Origin: CAYUST01 sp964447535
Lineage (GTDB): Bacteria; Patescibacteriota; Gracilibacteria; Absconditabacterales; Absconditicoccaceae
Direction of reading: 5' to 3'
DNA: 64,000 nt
NCBI GenBank assembly: GCA_964447535.1
Contig: CAYUST010000002.1
Location: forward strand, 1-64,000
Shown: piece after piece, positions 19,436 to 30,850 of the stretch
How positions within the stretch are numbered: the stretch's first letter is position 1
How the letters are laid out: every line of letters starts with the position of its first letter
Program-made: the position numbers and the translations under genes
Notes under the pieces: generated by a model
What the model was told of the DNA's origin: nothing
Seen by the model: only the letters and a program-made list of their open reading frames with translations
Databases searched by the model: none

Positions 19436-21259
19436 TTACACCGTATCTTTGGTGACAAAAGGAAATCATGGATAGCTTGCTATTTGTTTTTTGACACTAG
19501 GCAGAAGTTTTTTAATCTGACTCCAAACTTTTTTTGTTTGCAGTTTGAGTTGTTTGGTCTGCGTACGATAGACTCACAAGAGATACTCAACTGCATCTTG
19601 GTCTCACTGAGCATGCGAATGAAGATGCTCTAGAAGTTGACCAGCTTGTTGTGTATGGGTGTATTGCATATCAAGTTCAGCAATCACCTTCTCTTGTTCT
19701 GCAGATGGTTTGAATGCGTACGTCTTTTGTGCGTCTTCACGCTGAAGCGTGAGTAATTTTTCTGCATTGGTATGAGATGACTGAAGGGCAGTAATTGCCT
19801 GTAGTATGTAGGGGAAAAGGTGTTGCTGCAAATTGAGTGTTCTCATATTTGCTTCGAGGACATGCTGTCATCGAATTGCAGTAGCATATTCATGCATACG
19901 AGTGAGGTATCATTTGAGCAGAGGAATACGTCCTTCTTGCATCACCAATGCTTGCAAATAATCTTTTCTTTGTACGTTTGCACGCTCATCATCACGTATC
20001 CAATGTTGCACAACGGTATGTACACGTTGCATACGATCTAGTCGTGTTTCAATTTTGCTCTCATGGTGTATAACTTTGCGCTCTATCAAGACTTGTAGTA
20101 TATCCTGTGAAAGACGTAGGTGTTGTTTTTTGATATGGGACATAAGTGAAGCAATCAATGCATATGCTTTGGTATGTGCATGAAGGGTGTGAAGCATATC
20201 CTGTTGTTGTTCCAAGAGTGACAGCCAACCTTGGTAGAGTTGTATATCCAACGTATACGCCTGTGCTTCAAGTCAGGTAGCATAGGCGTTGAGGCTAGAC
20301 CATTGTAGCCAAAAAGACGCTTCTTTAGCCAGCATATCTTCGAGGGGGAGTTTTGCTGTAGCTCGTGTTTGGAGTTCTGCAATCCATGACTGCTGTACTT
20401 GTTCACGTTGATCGAGCACTTTTTGAGCTGCTTGTAAATAGTTGTTTTGGGTGTCGGGTATATGCTTTTGTGTCTGTTTGCTTCCACGCATAGTCTGTTG
20501 CATCCATGCATCAAATTGCTGTGCAACACTCTTTTCTGCTGCTGTTAGTTGCTTTTCGAGCATGGTCATTTTCTGAACAAGTTTGACTATATCATCGAGC
20601 AAAGCTTTCGCCTTCTGTTGATTTATTTTGAATTGGGGAGTACCCATATGCTTGAGATGAGACAAGAGCTCTTGTTGTAGAGACAACAACTGTTTAGCAT
20701 CCTGTAAATAAGTGTCACGGAGTTCATGAATATGTGTAGTAGTTTGCTTTTGAAGTGTATCTTTGGCAAATGACTCACCAAAAGCACCTGCACTATCACT
20801 CAAAGCAGCATGTGGATAAGAAGTCACCGTAGTGTCAATCACCGATTGGATTTTTTCGATCAACAACGCTACATGCTTCATTTCTTGTGCTGATAAATCT
20901 TGCTTATGCTGAGACACTATAGAAGGAATTATCCCGTGAAATGCTTGTGCTGCCTCTTTGAAGGTAGTATGTTGTGCAAATTGCTCTCGTCCTGTACCAA
21001 TGACAAATTGCTTATACATTTTTTTGTGCGCAGGAGTACACAAGGAAGTCATAATAACTGCCTCGAGATGCTCCAGTAAACGCTGTCGATGTACCGCTTG
21101 GTGTGCACGTGCAAGTGCATCTGCGACTGGCTTACTGCGTATCGATTTTTGAAAGGTGGCTTTCATAGACAATAGCGGTTCCCACAAAGCACTTCACAAC
21201 GTCTGTGAAAATGATTTAACGGAACTCGTTAGTGAATCTTTGAGTGGATCAATAAACAT
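19436..21259 (-). CDS. Large coiled-coil protein of unknown function
   Basis: 607 aa, open with several UGA-Gly codons, and almost wholly alpha-helical. It is rich in Gln, His, Leu and Ala: QQKAKALLDDIVKLVQKM, EKQLTAAEKSVAQQFDAWMQ, QAAQKVLDQREQVQQSW. It starts MFIDPLKDSLTSSVKSFSQ with no signal peptide or membrane segment. Composition and length suggest a cytoplasmic structural or scaffold protein. It lies beside the small helical gene (19154-19384), and its upstream region is cut by an N gap 24 bp before the start. Confidence 0.6.
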
Positions 21260-21283
21260 GGTCAGTATCAGATAAGTAAACTA

Positions 21284-21383
21284 NNNNNNNNNNNNNNNNN
21301 NNNNNNNNNNNNNNNNNNNNNNNNNNNNNNNNNNNNNNNNNNNNNNNNNNNNNNNNNNNNNNNNNNNNNNNNNNNNNNNNNNN
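21284..21383. other. Assembly gap (100 N)
   Basis: A run of 100 N between the coiled-coil gene and rlmH. Unlike two other gaps here, its flanks are not duplicates of each other, so its true size and content are unknown. Confidence 0.9.
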
Positions 21384-21440
21384 TAACCTGATTGTATCCA
21401 CTAACCAGTAAAAATGCAAAAAATGGGAGAGAAAATGAGA

Positions 21441-21884
21441 CTAATAGTGATAAGGTTTGCCAGCAATAATTTGTTGTATTCTATAAAGCTGTTCGAGCAT
21501 AACCAATTGTACCAGACCGTGTGGCATCGTCTGTTTCCCCAATGAAAGCACAAAATCTACCTTGGGGACAATCAGAGTTTCATCCAAACCAAAAGGTCCT
21601 CAGATAACACAGGTCAAAGTAGCGTGCTTTTCGGTAAGGGAGACCAATTGCTCGGTCGTTTGGGGCGTTCAGCGAAAGCTGAGTAAGATTTTATACCCAG
21701 GAGTATGGCTGAGCGCTGAGAGCATGAGTTGCGTCTCCTTGGCGATAATCTGTGGAGTCGGCAAGGATTTGATGGGTTTGAGTTTGACTATTTCAAGGGA
21801 TTTACCCATTCTCTTGGTATATTCTTCAATGGGCGAGGCAAAATGCTTATCACTATCACTGATACATATCAGGCGAATTTTCAT
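21441..21884 (-). CDS. rlmH: 23S rRNA (pseudouridine-1915-N3)-methyltransferase RlmH
   Basis: 147 aa SPOUT methyltransferase. The start MKIRLICISDSDKHFASPIEEY fits RlmH. The SAM-binding knot has ILLSFRGTP, then TCVIGGPFGLDETL and LSLGKQTMPHGLVQLVMLEQLYR, ending in the invariant-type GKPYHY. Two TGA codons are Gly, one in the conserved GG before PFG. The upstream Met at 21950 is in frame, but MKIRL is the family start. It is divergent to obg with 60 bp between, so they share a promoter region. Confidence 0.93.
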
Positions 21885-21944
21885 TGGTAAATGGGCAGTA
21901 AATAGGTACAGTATAGACACTTTTTTTTGGTATACAAGCACTCG

Positions 21945-23465
21945 ATGCAATTTTTTGATAGTGTACAGATCAATATAGCTTCAGGCAAGGGTGGTGATGG
22001 TATCATTGCAGGAAGACGTGAAAAATGAGAACCATTTGGTGGACCCGCTGGAGGCGATGGAGGCGCAGGAGGAAGCGTTTATATGGAAGCTACCACCAAT
22101 GAATGGACACTCATGCATTATAGACACCACAAGAAATTTGTGGCACCTCATGGTGAGCCAGGACAATCCAAAGATAAATATGGCAAAGCAGCAGAGGACC
22201 TTTTATTGTATGTGCCTATTGGCACCCTAGTCAAAGATACTACTTCACACAAAGTACTTGCGCACTTCACCCAGCACGGACAACGTGTCTTGATCGCGCG
22301 CTGAGGGAGAGGAGGGGCAGGAAACATGCATTTTGCAAATTCTGCAGCTCAGTATCCACACATTGCGCTCTTGGGTGAGCCAGGTGAAACCAAGGAAGTC
22401 ACCCTTGAACTGCAACTCTTGGCAGACGTTGCCTTGATAGGGACGCCAAGCGTAGGTAAATCTAGCTTGATCAACGTCCTCGCAGGGACACGTCTCAAAA
22501 CAGCTCCCTATCCGTTCACGACGATTACTCCCCATGTCGGTATAGTCATGCACAAATGAGCTTCACGGACTTTGATTGATATTCCATGATTGATTGCTGG
22601 TGCACATGAGGGCAAAGGTTTGGGAAATATTTTTTTGAGACATATTCTCAAGGCGCGTTGTTTCGCCTTGATGCTGGACATGAGCAAAGAGCAGTCAGGT
22701 ATTGATGAAATAGATCTTTTGCTCCAAGAAATTCGTTTGTATATCGATGGACAATTTTTGGAGCAACCTCGACAAGAAGCGACTATTCATGTACTTGATC
22801 ACAACCTAGAACTCAGAGAAGGTATGCTATGGTATACGGTCACCGCTACTACCTCAACCGGTGATCAACATGTACTTTTGCGTAAAGCAATCTTGCTTAT
22901 TATTAACAAAATAGATATCTTTGGACAAGATACACAAGGAGAATTGCGGAAAGAGTATACTTGATTACTGCATCAAAGTATCCAAAAAGTATTTGCACAA
23001 TGGTGATGCCCTTATGATGCTGAAGTAATTGACAAAAATACTTTGCCTATCTCTGCTCTTTCACGCACCGGTATTGATCAACTACTGGATGTCATGGTCC
23101 GTATCCTCAACGCCCCGCTAATTTGTACGTATAGTACCTTCCAACCCATTCACGTAGATACCACTCCAGATCCTTTTGTTCGTGAAGTAGACACTGATGA
23201 GGTCAAGGAACTCATTGCCCAAAATTATTTACGTGAGGAAGATATGCGTTACATAGCGGTTTGGGAAGTTGCTCATCCAGAAATTGCTTACCTTACCTTC
23301 GTACTTCCTCGAGGTAATGGAGAAGCGGAACTACGATTTTGGAATACACTCGAGAAGAAACGTCTTCTCAATTGGTTAAGATCCTCAGGAGTGAGAAAAG
23401 GCGATGTACTCAAAGTACTTTCACCCTATACAGGTCTGCCTCCCAAGTACGTGATGCGAGACTAG
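21945..23465 (+). CDS. obgE: GTPase Obg
   Basis: 506 aa. The Obg fold is glycine-rich: SGKGGDGIIAGRREKGEPFGGPAGG, where one Gly is TGA, then RGGRGGAGNMHFA. G domain: G1 GTPSVGKSSLINVL, G2 region TTITPHVG, G3 DIPGLIAGAHEGKGLG, G4 NKID. Residues 360-506 form a C-terminal OCT-like domain. Obg links ribosome assembly, the stringent response and cell cycle; an RSH gene is also in this window. It is longer than typical (about 430 aa) because of insertions in the G domain after the IRLYIDG region. Confidence 0.94.
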
Positions 23466-23507
23466 GTTACCCTCTATTTTTACTTCTTCTTGGTGGACAC
23501 ATTGAGT

Positions 23508-23776
23508 ATGCATTATCAGAAATATCTGAGACAAAGCACCTACCGAAGATATGGTATATTTGTGTTTACCTTCTTTTTTTTGTATTACGGAATTCAATCG
23601 TATCTCAATAACATCAACATCGAGTTCTCAATTGAGCAAACCAAACAAGCACGTATAGATACTCAAGAAAAAATCACCTATCTCGAAAAATTCTATAGTC
23701 CCTATCTCACCTCACCACTGGCTGCGTATTTTTTGAGTCACGAAAATGGAAGTCTGTACAAAAACGAACGTATTGT
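23508..23776 (+). CDS. DivIC/FtsB-like small membrane protein, 3' end lost in gap
   Basis: The visible 90 residues begin MHYQKYLRQSTYRRYG. They have one transmembrane segment (IFVFTFFFLYYGIQSYL), a heptad-like stretch (IEQTKQARIDTQEKITYLEKF) and then SHENGSLYKNERIV. A single membrane pass followed by a short coiled coil is the layout of septum-formation initiator proteins (FtsB/DivIC). The assignment is tentative because the end is hidden by the N gap. It follows obg by about 40 bp. Confidence 0.5.
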
Positions 23777-23876
23777 NNNNNNNNNNNNNNNNNNNNNNNN
23801 NNNNNNNNNNNNNNNNNNNNNNNNNNNNNNNNNNNNNNNNNNNNNNNNNNNNNNNNNNNNNNNNNNNNNNNNNNNN
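23777..23876. other. Assembly gap (100 N)
   Basis: A run of 100 N that hides the end of the FtsB-like gene and the start of truB. The flanks are not duplicates. The missing piece must be larger than 100 nt to hold the truB N-terminus. Confidence 0.9.
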
Positions 23877-24434
23877 CTAGATCCACTTGCTTCAGGGCTC
23901 CTTATCATAGCTACCGATGCTGATACCAAGAAACTCTCTCAGTTTGTATGATTAGACAAAGTATATGAAACAACGATTGATCTTGCGCAACGCTCTGATA
24001 CCCGAGATACACAGTTTCGATCCTATCATGAACAATTACCATTCACCACCTCAACTGTCATGGTTGACAACGTCGAACGCCAGATCCCAACGCTACAGCA
24101 AGTAGAGGATGTTGTTCATTCTTTGGTTGGGACGCATGCATTCCCACTTACTCCCTTTAGTGCCAAAAAACGAAAAGGCAAAAAACTCTATACGTATGCA
24201 AGAGAATGAAATCCTGTACACATTGACATGGTGATGGAGGTCTTTAGTGCTGAAGTACTATCGTACACCTTCCCTGAAGTACGTATTCGTTTCCATGTAG
24301 GGTCAGGCACCTATATTAGATCACTGGCACATGTCATAGGCAATAAACTTGGCATATGAGGTATTGTGACGCAGTTACATAGAAGCACTATTGGGGAATT
24401 TTCCTTGGAGGATAGCCAAAGTATGTGAAAGTAA
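23877..24434 (+). CDS. truB: tRNA pseudouridine-55 synthase TruB (5' end missing in gap)
   Basis: The visible part starts LDPLASGLLIIATDADTKK, the family motif just after the catalytic Asp. It continues with KVYETTIDLAQRSDTRDTQF, LTPFSAKKRKGKKLYTYARE and VRIRFHVGSGTYIRSLAHVIG, all TruB hallmarks. Several TGA codons are Gly. The N-terminal 50 or so residues, including the catalytic Asp, lie in the gap. It ends at TAA 24432-24434 and overlaps the tail of the convergent gene by 47 nt. Confidence 0.9.
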
Positions 24435-25563
24435 ATTTTCAGAAGGGTTCTCTTCATATTTTTTCTTCATGAGCCTTGAGATAGAGTCCTTCTAACTCTT
24501 TTTTGTACGATTCGTTTTTGAGTATAAATGGGAAAATTTGTAATATAGGTACTGGCACTCAATCTTCAGCGTATGTACATGCATGTTCAAAAAAGATATC
24601 AAATATATCGGATTGAAGCATGGGGTGTTGATGACAATGAAGTAATGCTTCTTGAATTTGAACAGCAAAGAGAGTTCGTGCAGTTGCATCACTTATCAAG
24701 GCATTTTGTTGATATGTTTCTACAATAGTTTTCTTTCGATCAGCTAGATATAAAGGATCATTATAACAGAGTAGCGCAATTTCGTTCATTTGCACTGCAT
24801 CCAACATCAGATGTGTAAACAAAAATGTAGATCGATATTTTTTATATTCTGTCGATGATATGGCAATGGCATTAATGATTTTGTACCATCCATCATGCGT
24901 ACGCATCCACTCACGTAATAGTTTCCCTGCATCTGTTCTTAAAATCAGTTGTATATCAGACGCTCAATAGATAGTAAGCTGATTGCAATATTGCAGAAAT
25001 GCTTTCCCTTGATCTACATTTGGCAAAAGCTTGAGATCCTCAATAAGTGCTACTCAATAATCATGTGTAAAAAGTGATGAAAGCAATGCAGGTTCTACTT
25101 GACGATGTGCATGATATTCGAGCGAGTTAGGAAGCTCATAGGATTTATTATAAAAACTAGTGTGCAACCAGCTACGTACCGTTCATACACATAAATCTAG
25201 TGTTAGGCTCACAATACCTTCTTGTTGGTGCTGATATGCATGAGGCGCTTCTGTAAGCCATTGCAAAATAGTTGCATCCTGGATATAGCATGTTCTCCCT
25301 AGTGCATCATAGTGATTCATAGAAATGAACGGCATCAGTTTGCGCCACTTGCTATTGGTATAGTGATTAACTTCTGGACGACCAAGTGCATTATGCAGTT
25401 GCCAAACGCGTTCGTCAAAATACAGTTTGCTGTGTATTCCTAGATATGGGTGTTTTTGGAGGGCTTCATTGAGCATAGTACTAGTGTCAGGTGTTGCATC
25501 ACCTTCTGCAAAAAGTTTATTTATTTCCTGCTGTGTATTCTCCTGTGCTCTCTGGTATACCAT
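24388..25563 (-). CDS. Helical protein of unknown function
   Basis: 391 aa, open with UGA=Gly. It begins MVYQRAQENTQQEINKLFAE and is His/Gln/Leu-rich without signal or membrane segments (LNEALQKHPYLGIHSKLYFD, RTLFAVQIQEALLHCHQHPM). No motif recognised. Taken to its first TAA/TAG, it runs 47 nt into the 3' end of truB, adding KIGREPFGKFTFTYFGYPPRK. The overlap follows from the code; a shorter protein would need UGA to act as a stop. It is divergent from pheT. Confidence 0.55.
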
Positions 25564-25822
25564 TTTACTATATGAAAAAGTGCTCGCTAATGCGACGGTT
25601 GTTGCGGCTATCTTGCATCACATCTTGAGACGAGAAGTGAGTAGAGAAACAAAGGTAGGTCTTGTTGTTTTTTCCATACAGGGCATAATAAAGATCAATG
25701 GAACGAATATATAAATTATTGACATTTTTTCAATATCAATCAGAAATAATTGTTTTAAAAAAGAATAGTAGAGTTTCTTTCCTTGCAAAGAGAGGCTATT
25801 TGGGTATCTTATCAGGAGTTTT
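25564..25822. promoter_or_regulatory. Divergent intergenic region upstream of pheT
   Basis: 259 bp without a supported gene, AT-rich, between two divergent starts, so it must carry promoters for both. CAGGAG lies 4 nt before the pheT ATG at 25823 and looks like a Shine-Dalgarno site. No T-box or other riboswitch is evident. Confidence 0.4.
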
Positions 25823-28348
25823 ATGTCATCGGAGCACATGCGTTATAGTAATACCTTACTCAAAAGATATTTGTCTGTTCATCTTCCTCATGAGGAGATT
25901 ATTCAGGCCATTACGCTCAAGTCCTGTGAAGTAGAGGAGTGGACCGTGAGAGAGATTCCTGAATTAGTTGTCCTAGGAAAGATTATTGAAATAGGTCGTC
26001 ATCCAGATGCAGACAAGCTTTTTGTCTGCAAGCTTGATTGTGGCAAAGCTGGAGTTTTTCAAATTTGTACGGGAGGAGAGAATGCACTTTTGCATGCGTA
26101 TGTAGCAGTTGCACTTCCTGGATGTCATCTCCCTGCGATCAACCTCAGTATTGCACCACGCATGATGAGAGGCCTCGAAAGCAATGGGATGATCTGCTCC
26201 AAAAATGAACTTGGTATCCCCGAAGATACCGATCAGCACTGGATTTGGATCCTACAATATCCTAGTACTCATGTCTTGTGACCCGATGATCAGCTTCCTG
26301 ATATGCATGATATCACTGATGACGACCTAGGTCTACCGCTCAAAGAGAAATATCCTCGACTTGAGAATTGGATGGTAGAGGTAGAAAATAAAACTATCAC
26401 TCACAGACCAGATCTGTTTGGTCATCTATGACTCGCAAACGAATTATTTGCAATTTTTGGGAATACGAGTACGCACTATACCAATTTGACACATGTACGC
26501 GACCAACTCACGAGTACGAACTGCCTCACACTCCTCGAGCATATGACCAAGTCATCTAGAACCATCCAAATACAGTCAGACTACGTTCGTGCCTATGGGA
26601 CAATTGATCTCCATCAAGTGACCGTGCAAAGATCTGATCTCTACATCAGGACGTTATTATACGATCTAGATATTCCTCCCAAAAATAATTGGGTAGATTT
26701 TTCCAATGTATTTATGTATCTCACGGGTCAACCAATACATTGTTTTGATGCAGCGACCATACAAGGTGATATCATTGTGAGACAGGCACATGCAGGGGAA
26801 ACCTTTGTTGATCTCCATGGCAAAGAACACTCTCTCCTCCCCTCTGATATAGTCATTGCTGATACCAAAGGCGTCATAGCGCTCGCAGGAATAATTGGTG
26901 GTGAGCGTACTGCAGTAAGTTCAAATACTACTACAATCGTGGTAGAGATTGGAAATTTTGACCCTGTCACCGTCAGAAGAACTGGCACAAGACTAGGTCT
27001 CAGAACTGATGCTGAACTTAGATTTGAAAAGATGATCAATCCTTTGTTTACCTTGTCGATGATTCCCCATCTCATGGAAACGCTTTCCTTCGTGGACCAA
27101 ACCAAGTCGGTGACTTTTGGAGGGAGTACATGGTGGGCAGATAGCTCTGTAACTTCTTCAATGCCTCGTCTCCCCTATGACAGAAAACGTATTGGACAAT
27201 TGCTCCGAGGGTCAAGCCAACCACAAGATGCTGAAACAATTGGGGATACTATTCTGCATCAATTATGATTTACTATCGGAGATGATCGAGCCCAAGCACC
27301 TATTTGGAGATCTCCCAAAGACTGTCTCCACACAGCAGACCTCCTCGAAGAGATAGCAAGAATCCATGGATATGACGCATTGCAAGCACAACCTTATTCA
27401 GATATGGTTGATTTTAAACCTACAATGACAGAGATATGACTTGCTAACAAAGCTATCCAATACATGATGCATACCTGTCATGCGACACAACTAGAAACCT
27501 ATCCCTGGTATGATACTGATCAACTTACCCAACTGTGACTCCCGACTGAGCACCTCTATCAAATGGCGAATAGCCTTCGTCCAGAGTGGCTCTATCTCAA
27601 AGACACTATGGTACGAAATTTACTCACCTATGTCCAAAAAAATCTCTATCAACAAAGCACATGAAGTATCTTCGATATCGGTAAAACGCGAGATACGAGT
27701 ACTTCACCTATCGAGCAACAAAAAATTGCCTTAGTTTATCGAGCAAATCAACCTCATACCTACGCTATTGACCATCCATTTTTGACGCAAAAATGACATA
27801 TAGAAAAACTTCTTACGCTCCTTGTTTGATCATCATGGACTTGCACACCCACCAAAGAAACCTATGCACATCCAGCTCAACAAATCATCTATCACGTTGG
27901 CGACACTCAAGTAGGAAAACTCTTTACTGTTCATCCTGCACTTCTCCTTCGTCTACGAGGGCAAGAGCATCCGTGTCAAGGTGCTGTCGTAGGTCGAGAA
28001 ATCAACCTTACTGCATGTAAAGCTTGTACCACAATTGAACATGAATCATCATCGCATACGTATGCAACCCTCCAAGATCAGTTGGTGACTAAAGACATCA
28101 GTTTACTCGTTGATCTCCAAAGCAACCTTGGCAACATCACGAGCGTAGTCAAAGAACGTTTCCCTGCTATTACTGCAATAGATTTGTTTGACATCTACGC
28201 AGGCAATACCATACCCATAGGTAAAAAAAGTATCTCACTTCGTCTAACCATGCTTGGAGATGGCACACGAACGAGCGAACAATTTAATACTATACTCCAA
28301 GAAGTAGTTACCCTTGCACAGCAGTCTGGTGCAACGGTGAGAGGATAA
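25823..28348 (+). CDS. pheT: Phenylalanyl-tRNA synthetase beta subunit
   Basis: 841 aa with many UGA-Gly codons. Order: short N-terminal domain, EMAP/OB-fold tRNA-binding domain (VLGKIIEIGRHPDADKLFVC), B3/B4 editing domain (THRPDLFGHL, FDAATIQGDIIVRQA, IALAGIIGG), B5 domain, catalytic-like module with EEIARIHGYDAL, and a C-terminal anticodon-binding domain (TKDISLLVDLQSN, KKSISLRLTMLGDGT). It works with PheS, which is not in the window. The start at 25823 has a good ribosome-binding site; a Met five codons later is possible. Confidence 0.95.
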
Positions 28349-28426
28349 TCAAATAGACAAATGCCAAAACCGAATATTGAAATTCTGGAGTTTGGAGCCT
28401 AGTTTCTAAATTCTTAATTCTTTTCT

Positions 28427-29089
28427 ATGTCTCTCTATGCTACCAATGATCGATCCCCCCTCACCATAGGTGCGGATTTTCATTATATTGATTGGATGCA
28501 GGGGAGTAGTGGCAGCAAACACATTCATCTCCACGAACAGAGTAAGGGGAGATATGGCTGTATAGGCATCTGAGAAGGTAAACAAAAACGAGAGATAGAG
28601 TGTACCACGCAAGCACCTGGTGGAGAGGTGAGTATTGTAGTACTTTTGATTGCTAGACCGCATAGTGAAACGGAGCTCTTCGTCAATGCAGACCTCCTCC
28701 ATGATCATACTACTGTGCATATTCATCTCCTTAGTTTTCTCCTCGATGAGGGGAATGCAAAAATTGATGGGAATATTTTCATTGCGCCACAGACACGTGG
28801 ATGCGCGTGAAGGTTACTAGAAGAAAATATCATCTTAGGGGAAAAAACGCATCTCAATACAATTCCCAAACTCAATATCCATACTAGCCAAGTCTCTGCA
28901 AGTCATGGTGCTACCATCCAAAGACTCAATCGTAATCATTTGTTTTACCTCACTGCCAAAGGTATTTCACTGCCTATCGCTCAGCAAATGATCATCATGG
29001 GGCATCTCGAAAATTTGCTCCAAGGAAATGGTGTTTTCTCAGAAAGAGAACTTATTATCAAACAATGTCTCCCTTACCTCCATATCTAA
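28427..29089 (+). CDS. SufB/SufD-family Fe-S scaffold protein
   Basis: 220 aa, much shorter than usual SufB or SufD (about 400-470 aa). The C-terminal core is clear: GEKTHLNTIPKLNIHTSQVS, ASHGATIQRLNRNHLFYLTAKGI and QQMIIMGHLENLL, with the conserved His of SHGA. The middle is a beta-helix-like region (HLLSFLLDEGNAKIDGNIFI). The long N-terminal part of SufD is missing, suggesting a minimal version. Two TGA codons are Gly. It precedes an RluA-type gene by 21 bp. No SufC or SufS gene is visible here. Confidence 0.8.
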
Positions 29090-29110
29090 GGTTTTGATTC
29101 TTTCTTCACT

Positions 29111-30046
29111 ATGGAAATTGTCTCCTATCAAGCATGACCACAAAGAATTGATATATGGCTCACCCAAAACTATCCTTATACAAGGAACTTTTTTCATCAT
29201 CTCATTGCAAGAGGAAGTATTCGCGTCATCAAACAAAAGCAACCTCAGCTGGGCGAACAACAGATCAAAAAATCCTATCTTCTCCAACCTCAAGACCAGA
29301 TTGTGATAGATGAACTGACCAGGTTCATTGATGGGAGTGTCTTGGACGAAACGCCAGCACGACCCATTGATATCCGTATGCAGACGCCAGACTATGCGGT
29401 CATCTACAAACCCAAAGGTGTCCTGAGTCATCCAACTTCGTTGCGAGAGTTACAAACTCCCTCAGTGGTAGGAGGTATGCGACACTATCTCAATAAGCAA
29501 TGAATGCCATCACTCGGTGGACGAGCGAGAGCAGGACTCATCCATAGACTGGATAAAGATACAGATGGATTTATGATCATCGCACTCTCAGAACGTGGTT
29601 TAGCCTATTTCAAGGAGCTCTTTATGCGTAAGTCGACCATGCACGCACTCGCAGAAAAGGAGGCAGTCCCCTTGCAAAAATACTATCGTGCTCGCTGTGC
29701 AATAAGTGCTGAAGGAGAGGCATTTCTCGATATGATCCAACACACCTTACCCTATTATATTGATGCACTAGTCCATGCGCGCATTCCTCATCCTGGCACA
29801 CCCAAAAGAGGCATCACCAAAATTCTTACATTCGAAAAAATCACACCCGAGAGTGTAGATATACAGATGCAAATTCTCACCTGAAGAACGCACCAGATAA
29901 GATATCATCTTTCTCAGCAAGGGTTGCCCATCATAGGTGATACACTCTATGGGGCACAACCGACCAATGCACCTATTGCACTGACGGCTTGGAAATTAAC
30001 TTTTCTCGATCCTGACATGAGAGAACAGGTATTTGAACTTTCATAA
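29111..30046 (+). CDS. RluA-family pseudouridine synthase
   Basis: 311 aa. An N-terminal S4-like domain (RNFFHHLIARGSIRVIKQKQ) is followed by the catalytic domain: AVIYKPKGVLSHP, then ARAGLIHRLDKDTDGFMIIA with the catalytic Asp in HRLDKDT, then LQKYYRARC, GRTHQIRYHLSQQGLPIIGD and TLYGA. This is the RluC/RluD type that modifies 23S rRNA; the exact site is not predictable. Several TGA codons are Gly. It probably forms an operon with the SufB/D-like gene. Confidence 0.9.
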
Positions 30047-30063
30047 AACTACTATGCACGCAT

Positions 30064-30156
30064 AGGAACCTCTGCAAAATATCCAAACGTAAGGATTTGT
30101 GATATCGTATGTGATGGGACGTAAAGTTATAAAAATGGCTTCAAGACGAGGTTCCT
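30064..30156. repeat. Inverted-repeat pair AGGAACCTC/GAGGTTCCT, 93 bp
   Basis: Perfect 9-bp inverted ends at 30064-30072 and 30148-30156 bound a non-coding stretch in the intergenic region 30047-30229. The left end and its context match the copy at 4766. This could be a remnant or miniature mobile element. Confidence 0.4.
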
Positions 30157-30157
30157 T

Positions 30158-30242
30158 AGGAAACTCATACTAATAAAATAACACGAAAAGCTTAAAATGA
30201 GATACATTTTGATCCTAAAATAAGAGCTTTTATGAGTTTCCT
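30158..30242. repeat. Interrupted palindrome AGGAAACTCAT...ATGAGTTTCCT with inner AAAAGCT/AGCTTTT
   Basis: Perfect 11-bp outer arms (30158-30168 and 30232-30242) and 7-bp inner arms. The right arm lies in the last codons of smpB, so the RNA fold would form at its 3' end. It may terminate or protect the smpB transcript. Confidence 0.5.
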
Positions 30243-30688
30243 ATACGTTTCAACTCCTGTTGGACAATCTTGTCGGTATCTTTTTGTTTGATCTTCGCTT
30301 TCTTGTCAAATTTTTTGTTGAGGACGCCGAGTCAGAGTGTAAGTTTGAGACGGTTGCGTGCGTCTATATGGAGATCAAGGGGCAGGAGGGTAGCGTTCCC
30401 TTTTTGAGTTTTGGTATACCATCTCAAGATTTGTTGCTTGGTGGCGAGCAGTTTTCTTTTTCTTTTGGGGAGATATCAGCTGATTTGTGAAGCTTTGGTA
30501 TAGAGGGGAATGTCCATATTGTGTATCCACAAATCATTGTCCTCGATACGGATAATCGCATCCGCAATACGTCCTTGTCCAAGTTTGCAAGATTTCACTT
30601 CATAGCCAAAAAGCACAATCCCAACCGTAAGTTTGTCTTCGATAGTATAATCAAAATGTGCACGTTTATTGGTGGCTAACACCAGCAT
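30230..30688 (-). CDS. smpB: SsrA (tmRNA)-binding protein SmpB
   Basis: 152 aa. It partners with tmRNA in ribosome rescue. MLVLATNKRAHFDYTIEDKL is the family start, followed by GIVLFGYEVKSCKLGQGRIADA, DIPLYTKASQISGYLPKRKRKLL and RLKLTLGLGVLNKKFDKKAKIKQKD. Two TGA codons are Gly. An in-frame Met 21 codons upstream is less likely, since the family begins at this Met. SmpB matters more in this code because stalled and non-stop ribosomes still need rescue. The ssrA gene itself is not visible in the window. Confidence 0.93.
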
Positions 30689-30850
30689 CTCTAAAGGATT
30701 TTGAGTAAAAATTCGTCTTGGAAACCACCTTAAATAATCATGTATGCTCACTTTTTCTGTCTTGAAAAGAGCTTCACAATCAGTATATGCAAAAGGTTCG
30801 TAAAGAAAACACTTTTTTTGCGACGTATTTTATTATCATTTTGTTACCTT

